In this document: one piece after another, positions 48,954 through 59,762 of the stretch
Layout of the letters: the number at the start of each line of letters is the position of its first letter
Position numbering within the stretch: position 1 is the stretch's first letter
From: Pseudisothecium myosuroides
Taxonomy: Eukaryota > Streptophyta > Bryopsida > Hypnales > Lembophyllaceae
NCBI GenBank assembly: GCA_951799445.1
Contig: OX637297.1
Span: 2,232,001-2,296,000, forward strand
Length of the DNA stretch: 64,000 nucleotides
Direction: 5' to 3'
Notes under the pieces: model-generated
Told to the model about the DNA's origin: nothing
What the model saw: the letters and a program-made list of their open reading frames with translations, nothing else
Databases searched by the model: none
Program-made: the position numbers and the translations under genes

Positions 48954-50766
48954 GCACCTACACGTCTTTCATGCGACTTCCTGAGAGTTCCCATGAAAAT
49001 TCCCAACATCTTTCGACTTGTAGAAGAACCTTTTTCGGGCGGTCAACCGTTCTAACCTCCAACGAGAATTCTGTGGAAATTACCCATGTTACGGTAAAAT
49101 CTTACTAAAAATTAGCATAGTTTGTTTTATATTAATAATGTGTTCCGTGAAGTTTCACGACATTCCGATAGCGGCAAGTACCCAAACCGGCGAGATTCCT
49201 CGGGAATTAACCACGTGGCGGGGTCCCTGCGACGTTGACCAACATTCCGGGACCATACGATAGCAAAACGAGGTCAACCAAGAGCCCTTTCCAACTCTCT
49301 TGCACCTACTTGAGACTTTAGGCTAGTTACTTTTCTCAAAATAGGAGAACCCAAGATTTAGGAATTTACCACGACTTGATTTTTAAACTAAATTAGCCTA
49401 CGATGGGTTTAGGGTCCAAAAACGAGAGATAAAGGAGACCAAAATTAAACACGACGATTTGGAGCCAACGGCGCAGTCCGTTAGGCGATTGGAGTTAATC
49501 TCCAAAAGTTAGGATGTTGGTCCAGCATAGATGGTAGAAGTTGTTTTTTAGGGATTAGGATGAAAATCTTTGAGGATGAGGATGAAAATCCCCGTTGATA
49601 AGGTTACCTTAGAACTCTAGAGGGAGGGGTGAGCCCTTGGAAACCTATATAAGGGCCTCATTTCTCTCTCTAAAACACCTTCAATTCTTGTTTTGGATCC
49701 GTGGATTCAAGTTATTTTGAATATTTTGGCGTTTGAAGCCAAAAACCTCTACGATGTTTTTGGAGCACTTTTAGCTCCATTGTTGTTGTTTTTCAAGCTT
49801 TAAAGGTCCTTGGGGGTCCTTCTATCTTGCCTTGTATACTCTTTGTGCTCTTGTTGTAAGTTGAGCGATTTTTTTATATTTCGTGTGTCCTTTTCGTACC
49901 CTCGTGAGCTAGCTTTTGTGGTTTTAGGAGTCTTTTTGAGTCTTGCTCTAACCCTAGAGCAACCCCCTACCATATCTTGTGATGCTGCTTTGGAAAGCCT
50001 TTAGTGTGTAAGTTTGTTGTATTACCATATTGTCCTAACTTGTGTGCTCTCTAAGTATGTTCTTACCTTCTTCTAATATTCTCCTTGTTGAGTGGACCCC
50101 TCCTCTGGAACGGTGAAGCTTTGAACCTCCTTTACACATTTTCTTGGAGTTATTCTAAATCTTCTTCTAACATTTTCTTTGTTTAGTGGACCCCCCTCCG
50201 AAACGGCAAAGCTTTGAACCCCCGTGTGTGTATTCTTTAAATGTTTTGTTTTACCCTCTTCTAAAGTCTCCCTTGTTGTGTAGACCCCCCTCTGGAACGG
50301 CGAAGCTTTGAACTTGTGACTAAGTCAAAGTCCTAAAGTATGTGTTAAACGATTTCGGATGGCGGAGCTTTGAACCTAGGGAGTGCCACAAAGTCCTAAA
50401 GTTGGTTTTAAACCCAACTTAGCGGCGAAGCTTTGAACCTCCCCGGTGTTTAATTCCAAAGTTTAGTTTCCAAAACCTTTGTGAAAATGTCCAAAGTTTA
50501 GCTTCCAAGATATGTAGTTCTCTTTGTATTTGCCAAGTCCTGTGTTTTTCCCAAGTTTTTAGCAAGTCCCGTGTTTTCCCAAGTTTTTAGCAAGTCTAGT
50601 TTTCTCTAAGTCTAGTTTTTTCCCAAGTTTTTGTGAGTCTAGCCCCCTTAGTATGTGAAAAAAACCAGTCCAGTTCAAGTTCGGGCCAAAAAACAAGTCC
50701 AATTCAGATCGGGCCAAAAAACCAGTTCAGTTCAAGATCAGGCCAAAAATCAGTCCAGTTCAGATC
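48954..50766 (+). mobile_element. LTR-like repeat, copy B, right part
   Basis: It continues the alignment to copy A exactly where the left part stopped, starting with the second GCACCTAC. It keeps the TATA box (CCTATATAAGGG at about 49,647), the CGGCGAAGCTTTGAAC array (50.09-50.44 kb) and the CAGTTCAGATCGGGCC minisatellite (50.66-50.79 kb). Confidence 0.7.
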
Positions 50767-51506
50767 GGGCAAGAACCAGTCCAGTTAGAATAGACTAGAT
50801 AACAAGGAAAAAATATTTTAAAAAATTAATAATTAATTAACCCGACCCCCCTAACCACCAGCCAAGCTAGCAACCGAGAGAGCCCGGCAGGCAGGCAGCT
50901 TGGCCAAGGGCCCCAGTTCAAAATTCTCTTTTTTTTTTTTTTTTTTTTCCCTTTCCTAAACAAAATGTTGGATTAGAGTCTAATAGGCTAAGGGTAGAGT
51001 AGGGGAATAGGAATTAGAAAAAAGAGTCTAAAAAAGGGAAGGGGGAGAATAGAAGCAGCACCTCCACGTGCATACCTGCAAACAAGCACTCCCAACTCTC
51101 TCACCACCAAAACGACAAAAACAAGAATGGGGAAGGAAATTAGGGAAAAAGAAGAAGAAATAGGCAAGAGAAGGTGATAGACAATAAATAGTGACCTAGG
51201 CCTAGGCTTAGGTAGGCTTAGGGAAGAAAATCTTGAGAATTTATAGTGACCGTTGGGAGGAGGATTAGAATGACACAAAGGTGGAGTTGTGTAAGAAGTT
51301 AGGAGGCACATTAAAACTTCCTTGGAATTTGAGACCATAGTGGAAGGCTCCATAAAAACTTAGGTGGAATAGTACTAGTGTAGAAGGAGAGAAGGAGAAA
51401 AAAAAGGAAAGACGAAGGGAAAGAAGGAGGTTAGGTCGCGAGGGTTTACTATTTTCTAAAATAAGCAGTGAGCTTTGAAAAGAAAAAGAATAACCGAGGG
51501 AGTACC
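50767..51506. other. leader region after copy B
   Basis: It has a GC-rich patch near 50.84-50.92 kb and a run of about 20 T at 50,930-50,948. AG-rich sequence then runs up to the short acidic frame at 51,507. A 121-codon minus-strand frame at 50,988-51,353 has no motif and is probably composition-driven. Confidence 0.45.
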
Positions 51507-51566
51507 ATGGACGAGAATGCGTACGAAAATGTGGACGAAGTTATTTCCAACACCGACAGTGATGAG
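51507..51566 (+). CDS. short acidic first exon after copy B (possible)
   Basis: ATG at 51507 opens MDENAYENVDEVISNTDSDE, which ends at a GAG/GTAAAC donor. See the parallel exon at 34,475. Eight of the 20 residues are Asp or Glu. The function is unknown. Confidence 0.3.
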
Positions 51567-51619
51567 GTAAACTGTTAAACTAATCTTTGGCGTTTTTTCC
51601 TAATTACTCCTTGATTTTC

Positions 51620-52450
51620 TTGATTAGACCTTAGTCCGTGATTAGCAAGATTAGATTAGTAGAAGATAGAAGTTAGATTTAGAAGTTCATAAATTAGGAA
51701 GTAGAATTTAGAATTAGATTTAGGAGGTGAAAATTAGAGTGAAATTTGAGAAGTCAAAAGTTAGAGTTAATTTGGAAGTTTAGTCTAGGGGTTAAATTCT
51801 CAAGTCAAATGTAGGGTAGTTTAAAAGTAAATGTTTAGAGTTAATTAGGAGTCAAAATCCAAGTAGAAAGTAGAAATTAAAAGTAAAGATTTTAGAGTAA
51901 ATTTGGGAAGTGGGAGTTAGAGTCAATTTAGGAGATAGATTTTAAGAGTAGAAATAGGAGTTAAATTTTGAAGTTAGAAATCAAAAGTTAGAGTTCAAAG
52001 TAGAGATTAAAATTTAGGATTAAAACTTAGAAGGTAAAACTTGGAGTAAATATTAGATAGTAGAATTCAAAGCTAAAAATAGAAGTAAAAAGTTAGAGGT
52101 AGAAGTTAAATTTTAGAGTTAGTTTTTAGAAGTAGAAAATCTAGAGTCAAAAGTGAAAATGTAGAGTCAAACCTAGAAGTTAAAAATTGGGATTAATTTT
52201 AGAAGTAAAAACTTAGAATTAAAAGTCAAAATATAGAGTTAACTTTAGAATGTAAATTTTAGAGTAGTTTAGAAGTGAAAACCTAGAGTTAAAAGTTAAA
52301 ATGTAGAGTTGAACATGGAGGTTAAAATTTAAAGTTAATTCAAAGGAGTAAAAATCTAGAGTTACATTTAGAAGTTAAAATTTAGAGTAGAAGTTAAACT
52401 TTAGGGTTAGTCTTTAGAAGTAGAATTCTCAGGTGGGACATAAAAACATA
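51620..52450. repeat. AAGTTAGAGT-type low-complexity tract
   Basis: About 830 bases are built from variants of AAGTTAGA, AAAATTTAGAGT and GAAGTAGAA without a strict period. The strand is purine-rich. A similar but shorter tract follows the acidic exon at 34.55-35.05 kb. Confidence 0.7.
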
Positions 52451-52820
52451 AAAGATAACCTTAGGGGTTCATGAAAGGAACCTAGGGGGTCCCATTCCAG
52501 TTGGTTAGGGTTGTTAGAAATGGCACCAACCACCTAGTCTACACTAGACATAGGATAGGTAGTTAGTACAATAGGATTTTATCGATAGATTACCGCAACC
52601 CCTAATCATCGACAGATAGCTTGGAAGTCACCACATGCATCTCTAGGCATTTCTTTTGCCCATCCACGACACTTAGGAAACATTAGCAAAAGATCTAGTA
52701 TTTGGAAGGTACAGTGGACTGCGCTCACAACACCCCTTATATTAAAAAAGTGGATAGAAGCCAAGAACCTGGTCGTATTCGCTTTATTACCAAAGGTGGG
52801 TAATCTAGCGCCTACATCTA

Positions 52821-52843
52821 TTTCAACTCGACTTGAGTTGAAA
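52821..52843. promoter_or_regulatory. AACTC palindrome upstream of the phosphatase-like pseudogene
   Basis: TTTCAACTC, five bases, then GAGTTGAAA: a perfect dyad with 9-bp arms. It has the same half-site (AACTC) as the palindromes at 11.26-12.14 kb and likewise lies just ahead of a decayed gene. Confidence 0.45.
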
Positions 52844-52966
52844 CTCCTTCCGCTGTTTTCATTTTGTGTTGGCAATTAGTGACAATTAGTGGCAGTTAGG
52901 TGTAGAGTTGAAGTTTCTTGTACAGATTGTAAAGATTTTCTTGTCCTCATTTGTAACAGTCGCAAG

Positions 52967-55365
52967 CTCTAAGGATGTGTATACGGTGTCATTGCCATCG
53001 CACAATGATACCTTAGTAGATATAGGTACAACGTGTCCGCCATCTCCTACATTGCGAGACTCTGAGGAAATTAATGTTCATCCCTGCGAGTTGGAGGTCG
53101 ACGATGGCATTTTTGACAATACACTTCTGGAGATGCATATTCTTCTGTTCGAAACCATGGCTACTAGAACTGTGTCTTCTCCGAAGAATGAGATGACAAG
53201 TGAGGTGAGTTTCAAGTTTGCCTTTGAATGTATGATTCTTTGGGACCAATGCAGAATTTTTTTGTTTGTGATTGCGGGACTGCCATTATATATTTTGGTT
53301 TTTGGTTTCTTGTAAGAATACCTTTCATTTTTCGGACATTTCATTTTTAGTACTCAAAATGTTGTGGATAGTACATCATCACAAAGTTGGAACCCTACGA
53401 AATGTCAATGATTATCGTGTGGTTACTATTGTTTTATGAATGCGCACGTTAATTTACAATTTTATCGCACTGTTACGATGCCCACAATTTTTGCATAAGT
53501 GTGAAAATCCTACAAAAATCCTACAACCGGCCATGTGACAACTACCACAAATAGTGATACCACCAAGATTTGAACCATGGACCTCCAAGTTGAGGCCCAA
53601 GGTTCTTAATAATCCAATGCACCATCAACTCACACATGTGTCCAAAGTAGGAGTTGGAAGTTATTTACCAATTTTTTGCAATTTTTTTCCAAGTGCTTTG
53701 TAAAATCAGCAGACTTTAGACCTCATTTAGGCATAATAAATCAATTTTTTTCAAAAAACTTTGAACTAAGAAAAGTAGTAAAATTAAATTAAATTTCACC
53801 TCCTAAAATCCGTTTATGATTCAGAGATTTTTATAAAAAGTTAGGGACAAAATTCAGAGACAGATCGGAATGGACAATTTTTTTTTATTTACAAATCTGT
53901 CTCTGAATTTTGTCCCTAACTTTTTATAAAAATCTCTGAATCACAAACGGATTTTTGGAGGTGAAATTTAATTTAATTTTACAACTTTTCTTAGTTCAAA
54001 GTTTTTTGAAAAAAATTGATTTATTATGCCTAAATGAGGTCTGAAGTCTGCTGATTTTACAAAGCACTTGGGAAAAAATTGCAAAAAATTGGTAAATAAC
54101 TTCCAACTCCTACTTTGGACACATGTGTGAGTTGGTGGTGCATTGGATTATTAAGAACCTTGGGCTTCAACATGGAGGTCCATGGTTCAAACCTTGGTGG
54201 CATCACTATTTGTGGTAGTTGTCACATGGCCGGTTGTAGGATTTTTGTAGGATTTTCACACTTGTACAAAAATTGTGGGCATCGTAACAATGCGATAAAA
54301 TTGTAAATTAACGTGCGCATTCATAAAACAATAGTAACCACACAATAATCATTGACATTTCGTAGGGTTCCAACTTTGTAATGATACGTTTAACTGTCTG
54401 CACATTCTGCTATAACTCATGAGCAGGCTAGCAATGAGGCATGCGTCACGAGTGGTGAGGGGGAGGGCCAAATCCTCCCTCCATTCACTTTTGGGGCGAC
54501 ATCAAAATGGCTTAATGTTGTCCTGGATTTGAATGGAGTACTTTGCGCCTGTAAGGATAAGAGGTACAATACGAGGGAAAGCACGTACGTTGAACCCGAG
54601 GAAATTTATCCGGACTTAGAAACGTTCATCATGGGTGTCAAGAAAGTCATGATTCGACCCCATTGTCTAATTGTTCTCCGGGAGTTATCAAAGATCGCAA
54701 ACCTCTTGGTCTGGAGTTCCATGAAGAGGTCCACGGTCGTGGAAGTTGCTGGATACTTGTTCAAAGATTTAGACCCCCCCTTGCATATCTTTGGGCAAGA
54801 GCAATGCGACATCCTTAAATGCAAATACAAAATACAAAGGCAGTAACCTACAAGGTGAAAGGAACAAATACAGATTTGTTCCTTAAACCGTTGGAAAGGC
54901 TGTTCGAGATGAGTGATTCCTTGTTCACGCTTGAAAATACGATTATAGTCGATGACAGTCCTGCAAAACACGTAACAAATCACCCAAAGAATGTGATTCT
55001 TTTTAGTTGTGGTTGTACGAGGGCTATAGAGCATTGGATGGGATTCTTATTGACCATCTTCTTCCTTATATTCAATGGTTGCATGCGGCGAGGCCAACAG
55101 AATTGTATCCCTTCCAAAGAGACAATATTTTCGGGCGTTTGCACCTTTTTACAAAGAGGATCAAACTGAATACAAAGAGCTCAAAGAGGCAGTGGAGTGC
55201 TCAAATAGGATTTTCCTCAAGTCCAATGTCGAAAACACTAATTACACCATGCTGTTCGAGAATTCAAGGAGGCCCCAGCATAGGGAGGTCAAAGTAGAAG
55301 ACTTTTGTTTCTTGTACTATCAAGTCACAGAATCAAGATTGGTTCTGAGGTTTTACAAGTCATAG
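52967..55365 (+). pseudogene. FCP1/NIF-like HAD phosphatase pseudogene
   Basis: A first exon (about 52967-53204, acceptor GTAACAG, donor GTGAGT) encodes an acidic, unordered segment. After a 1.2-kb intron, an exon from 54427 (GAGCAG acceptor) carries the FCP1 homology domain. Motif I reads VVLDLNGVL at about 54.52 kb, VWSSMKRS is motif II-like, then IFGQEQC. After a shift to frame 3 the HAD motif III/IV block TIIVDDSPAK lies at about 54.94-54.97 kb. After another shift to frame 2 come IDHLLPYIQWLH and RDNIF. It ends at a stop at 55363-55365. In active enzymes motif I is DxDxT/V; here the second Asp is Asn, a variant also seen in plant DLNG-type members. That change and the frameshifts mean no activity is expected. 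Confidence 0.65.
53382..54378. mobile_element. ~1-kb foldback element in an intron
   Basis: Arms of about 484 bp (53382-53865 and 53895-54378) are inverted copies with few differences, around a 29-base loop. The outer ends are CAAAGTTGGAACC and its complement, with weaker pairing outward for a few more bases. It lies wholly within the intron 53205-54426 of the phosphatase-like pseudogene. No target duplication is clear. The ends differ from the TTAA family, so this is a separate foldback family. It has no gene of its own; the 63-codon frame inside it is chance. Confidence 0.85.
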
Positions 55366-55441
55366 GTATTGGATTGACTTAGATTATGGTTGTAATTTAT
55401 ACATGTTCTGTTCATCTTTTGGAAGCTGCCGAAATATATGA

Positions 55442-58400
55442 GTGCGCGACTTCCATGTCATTGTGTACTTCAACAAACGTTGTTTTGACAACAGTTTTTA
55501 TGTTTGTTCCCAAGCTTCCTTGCGTGATGCTTCAGTCTGTGTTTTGGACTGTGGCAACAAGTGTGCTGCTTCTGCTGATTCCTTCTCTGACTATGGACAG
55601 TTTGACATATCGCAAGGCGGATTGGGACACAGCATGTGTTTGGCCGCCACTGCACAGTCGACGATGGATTTCTCTATGATGCCTGTGGATGATGGGGTTG
55701 TAGATAGTCCTCCAAATGGAGGAAAGCGTCCCCACCTCATGAGCTCCCCTTCTCCACTTAAAGGTCGTCCTTTGGTAACTTTACCTCAGGATTTCCCTAC
55801 GACGAATTTGGCTACGCAAAGAAAGCTCTATGATGAGCAAATGTGTGACGTGCCTGTATCTAAGGTATAGAGCTTTGATCCTATCATGTATGAATCAAAT
55901 ATGTTTTCTATGATTGCTTTAATAATGTTTGGGGTTGCTTTTTAATGATCTGATTTCATTTGCATTTGCATTTGCAAGCCATGGACACTAATGGGTTGCG
56001 GCGATCTGCACCTTCAAGTTGCACTTCTCAAGAGTGGCCTACGTCATCTAGCGGCCTCTGACGTATTCTACCTCGTGTCCTCGTCGCACTTCATTAAGGG
56101 TTGGGAGACACCAATGCAAGTCCCATGACAGAAATCCAATTCCAATTCATTCAGATCATTGTTTGTGGGACGCCTGGGAAGAAAAGTCTTTGAAAGAGCA
56201 AAGGCAAGAGATACTGAGGCAAACATGTTCAAGGAATTCAGGGTATAGTTGAGGACCAAAGATGTTGGCAACACAGGAAAAGTTGAAGCCTAAGACCCAC
56301 TCGTAATTATTGTGCATAGGATAGTGTAGCGTAAATACTTGGTTGTTGAGAGTCATACAAATTCTGGATCTTCATATTACGCCAAGATTCATATTTTGAG
56401 TAGATGATCTTAGTACTAGCTGCAAACTGTAAAGATGTAATACATGTATACTTGATGATAGAAGTATAGATTTAATACATGGATTATTCCATGTTTACTA
56501 TGTATACATGCAATACATGTATAATTGATGATTACTTTCTATAAAGTGCTAAGCATTTTGGAATTACTACATGGGATTTTATGATTTTACAATGTTGTAC
56601 TTGCTTTGCGTGTCGTTCGATTGCTAATTTGGTATTTCTTTATCTCAAATTGTCTTCAACATGTGATTTATAGTACTCTTCTAAACTCCCATTTCCCTGG
56701 AATACTCTCATTTTAATGAATATAATGTTGTCATTGAATCTGCAACTTGAGGTCCGGAGGATAGCGGCCACATTCGGGGACGGAGACAATTGTTTTTTTG
56801 GCTTGACGTCGTGGCCCATGCTTGATGAAATATTTTTGCCCTCACTACTTGAACTTAACAATTGTGCCAGCATTGATTAGAACTCGAATGCCAAGTACAA
56901 GTTCAGGTATAAGACGGAGACGTACAAATATCCAAATGGCCCAAGTGGTCGAATGTGGCCAAATGTGTAAGAATTTGTCTATGATGGAACAACTTGTTGC
57001 ATTTGCCAATATGCATTCGGCCCCAAGGGGGAATGGCATCTGGGGACGTGCTGACATATGTACCACCTCCACTGTTTGATAACATAAATGGTCATGAAGT
57101 AGAGATGCATCGTGTGCAAGGTCCCTTTTCATGAACGCCTGTACAAAATGTTAGGCATCTTCAAAGCAATGCCAATTCATTATGAATACACTGAATGGAA
57201 TTGCCCCCCACTGAACGAGGGTCAAGAAATGTCTAAGATCTGGGGCCAAGATTTGGTGTGGTTTTAGAAGCTCGGGGGGGGCACCTAGTATTTTACTACA
57301 AACCACGTGCGAACAAGTGGTTTCTAATGAACTATAATTTCAACTTAAAATTTTGAGGGTTGCTTAATAATGACTATAGGTTTCTATTGCCAAAATTTCA
57401 AACTAAAATAATAGTTGAAATGATTTGTACAAGAGGTTGAAAATTGCCTAAAACGGCATGTTTTCAACTCAAATATTTATAGAGATCACATTTAGATGAC
57501 CATTGCATCAATACTCAACTCAAAATGAACTTTCAATAGAGAGCTATTTTTAGGAATTTTTTGTTCATTTTTTAGATAATTTTTTAGGATATAATATAAG
57601 GGTGTGAAAGTTATTTTTCAGTTGTACAGTGTATCTAATTACTTCAAAAATTTGTAACTAATTATCATTAACAAATAAAAATATCAATAATTCAAAACAT
57701 AAACTTTTGAAGTAGGAAAATCTAGTTATATTTTTTTTATTTCATTTTATTTAAATTTTAGGATATAATATAGGGGGTCCAAAGTTTTGTTCGCACGTGT
57801 TTTCTAATGGACACTCTAAGTGACCCCCCCGAGTTTAGAAGTGGAAGCACCATGATCACCATGTCCCGGTCCAAAGCTTGAAGCAATTGCCGTTTGCCTT
57901 AGTGGAGCAGATCACAAGGTGTAGCATCACCCTCCACCCCGAAACGTAGAGGGCAAAATAGAATTGGTTTGCATCGCTTGTTGGAGGCCATTGGGACCAC
58001 AAGCGAGATGTTTATTAACCGCACCTTGATGGTGACATCCTATTTAACAAGGATGGCAAGGTCATGGGACATTTGAGCCAAATGAATGAAGACTCCCAAT
58101 TAAACTACGCGTTGGAGGTCAGTTTCAATGAGCTGCCGAATTGAAGGAAGTTTTTACTTATTTGGCAAATGCATACACGGATGATGCTTTGCATCTTCTT
58201 AACTCTTCTCAATCTTGCGACCCTTTGCAAGAACTCTTGAAATCAAGTATCAACTGCGACATCCTCAAACACAACTTTCAAGTGCCAATAGCAGCGCAGC
58301 ACAATAGAGGTTTAGGCACGCCTAAACCTGACCTTCCAATTCACAGCAACGGAGGTGCAAGTACAAGTGGATAGGGTGGCGAAGACGCAAGTACAAGTGA

Positions 58401-58470
58401 AGCGGGTAATGGAGGCACCGGTATGTTTGGAGAGGGGGCTGGAGCAAGCGGTAGCGACATTATTTGGTGA
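55442..58470 (+). pseudogene. OTU-like plus RING-like protein pseudogene
   Basis: Frame 2 at 55.44-55.87 kb ends QMCDVPVSK at a GTATAG donor. The next exon from about 55,979 reads GDLHLQVALLKSGLRHLAAS and KVFERAKARDTEANMFKEF. Frame 1 then has GDGDNCFFGL at 56.78 kb, resembling the D-G-x-N/D-C catalytic start of OTU cysteine proteases. It also has a RING-like pattern: Cys at 56995 and 57004, Cys at 57049, His at 57055 and 57064, Cys at 57073, 57106 and 57115. HYEYTEWNCPP and WGQDLVWF follow. The 563-bp TIR element interrupts at 57,271. The frame resumes at 57,842 (WKHHDHHVP) and runs, after one shift near 58.13 kb, to a Gly/Ser-rich C-terminus ending DIIW and TGA at 58468. Many in-frame stops. 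I do not recognise the whole protein. Confidence 0.45.
57271..57833. mobile_element. 563-bp MITE sharing the TIR of the 12.3-kb transposon
   Basis: The left end is CTCGGGGGGGGCACCTA. The right end is the complement of CTCGGGGGGGTCACTTA. Flanks are TTTAGAAG at 57263-57270 and 57834-57841, a perfect 8-bp target duplication. The right terminus matches the 12.3-kb element's CTCGGGGAGATCACT at 13 of 15 positions. A subterminal pair CACGTGCGAACAA / TTGTTCGCACGTG is also inverted. There is no coding frame. It sits in the coding region of the OTU/RING-like pseudogene. Confidence 0.9.
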
Positions 58471-59210
58471 CAGTAGTCATCACAAAGGATGTAGGTAGTA
58501 TCAGATAGTAGGTGTACATAGGTAGTCTCGGATTTAGGACATCGTTTGGTTATCGTCCACGTGTATAAATATTTTTTAGAAATAAAAGAAGAATTTGAAC
58601 ATATTTGCGCTATTATGTTTCTTTTTTTTTCATGTCGCCTTATCTATTGAGTTTTTTTTCCAAGGCCAGGTTTCCTTGGTAAACACAACAATGATTCATT
58701 AGCATTTGGTAGAGGTGGTCCTCAAAGCAGGACAAACAACCCTAAAAAGCACACGCTGGACTTTCCGTCCACTAGGCGAGAGTCCCGTCTACTGGACGAA
58801 AAGCCTGTCGACTGGGTGGCATGCCCATCTAGACGGCAACGTTTATGTCTAGTCCGTCGTGGACGGAAATGATGGAAAGACCGTTCCGCCGACGGTTTGG
58901 ACAGAACAGTCAATGTACCTCCCGTCTAGACTGGACGGAGCCGTCAACTTGACAAATTGCCTGTCTAGTCGACGAACTCCTAACCGACAAAAATGAGAAC
59001 GGCCCCCTGTCTAAAAGACGGTTCTCTCGTCCAATTGACTGAAGCAAAGACGGACCCGACAAACTTCATTGATATTTTTACCTCGGAATAAACCAAATTT
59101 ACCCAAAAAATAATTTTTCAAAAAATCCTAAACCTGGACGTTGGCATTTAGTTGCGATCCGGACGCGTCCAGACCAACACTGTCGGACATCCCGACAAGA
59201 AAAGTTAGCA
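58471..59210. other. GC-rich region with clustered short palindromes
   Basis: After an AT-rich 3-prime end (58.47-58.69 kb), the stretch 58.74-59.22 kb turns GC-rich. It holds many variants of CCGTCTAGACGG and GTCTAGACTGGACGG, plus TGTCGGACATCCCGACA near 59,183. ATCCGGACG (about 59,156) and CGTCCGGAT (about 59,214) form an outer inverted pair. No gene is supported. It may be a small hairpin-forming element or old satellite. Confidence 0.5.
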
Positions 59211-59757
59211 TCACGTCCGGATGGACAACCCTGGACTCCAAGTATGTTTGTTGACTTCATGCGCAGACAAATAGCCTAACCATATACCTGCAGCAGTGTT
59301 GCGATGACCGTTCTTAATGACTACCAGGTCCTCTCTTTCAAGCCTCATTCTAAAATTATTTTGAAATGATATCAAAGCACACATAGGGCAACTGAGATTA
59401 AGAAAAGGCTCCCCACACATTGCCACGCAGCCACAACTTTTAGGTTGAAATGCACCACTGACTTCCACTGCAAGACCTCAAAGTTCAACTATATGACTAA
59501 GATGTGGCTTCAGATACCAATCAACTCTAGAGTAGCGCATTCAACAAAATTTTCACAACATTTGATTTACCACTGCACTCAGCAATTGGATCACGAAATC
59601 CATAGCACATGAGACCAGCAATGAAGTTCTTATCCACAAATTGAGCTGTACTTGTTAAACCGGAGGATGAAATTGGCACAAACCATAAGTGGAGGTCATC
59701 TTGGTTGGAGTGAGAACTAGTATTTGTGGATCTGCTAGGGCGCCTGTCGCAGCAATC
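59211..59757 (-). pseudogene. fragment of the same BED-finger transposase family
   Basis: On the minus strand, reading from 59.75 kb down, the protein blocks NQDDLHLWF, IAGLMCYGFRDP, WYLKPHL, FRMRLERED and WLGYLSAHE follow in the same order as NQKDLHTWF, LLGLMCWGFRGP, WYPEPHL, FRMRVVRED and LGYLQLNE in the pseudogene at 44.27-44.73 kb. Both ends are truncated. It abuts a minus-strand retroelement fragment at about 59,760. This shows the family is dispersed and not unique to the 12.3-kb element. Confidence 0.75.
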
Positions 59758-59762
59758 AGTTT

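Noticed and set aside
50988..51353. 121-codon minus-strand frame
   Set aside because: The sequence is A/G-rich on the plus strand, giving a Pro/Ser/Leu-rich complement; no motif or splice context supports a gene.
54115..54306. Plus-strand frame of 63 codons
   Set aside because: It lies wholly inside the arm of the intron foldback and has no family motif.
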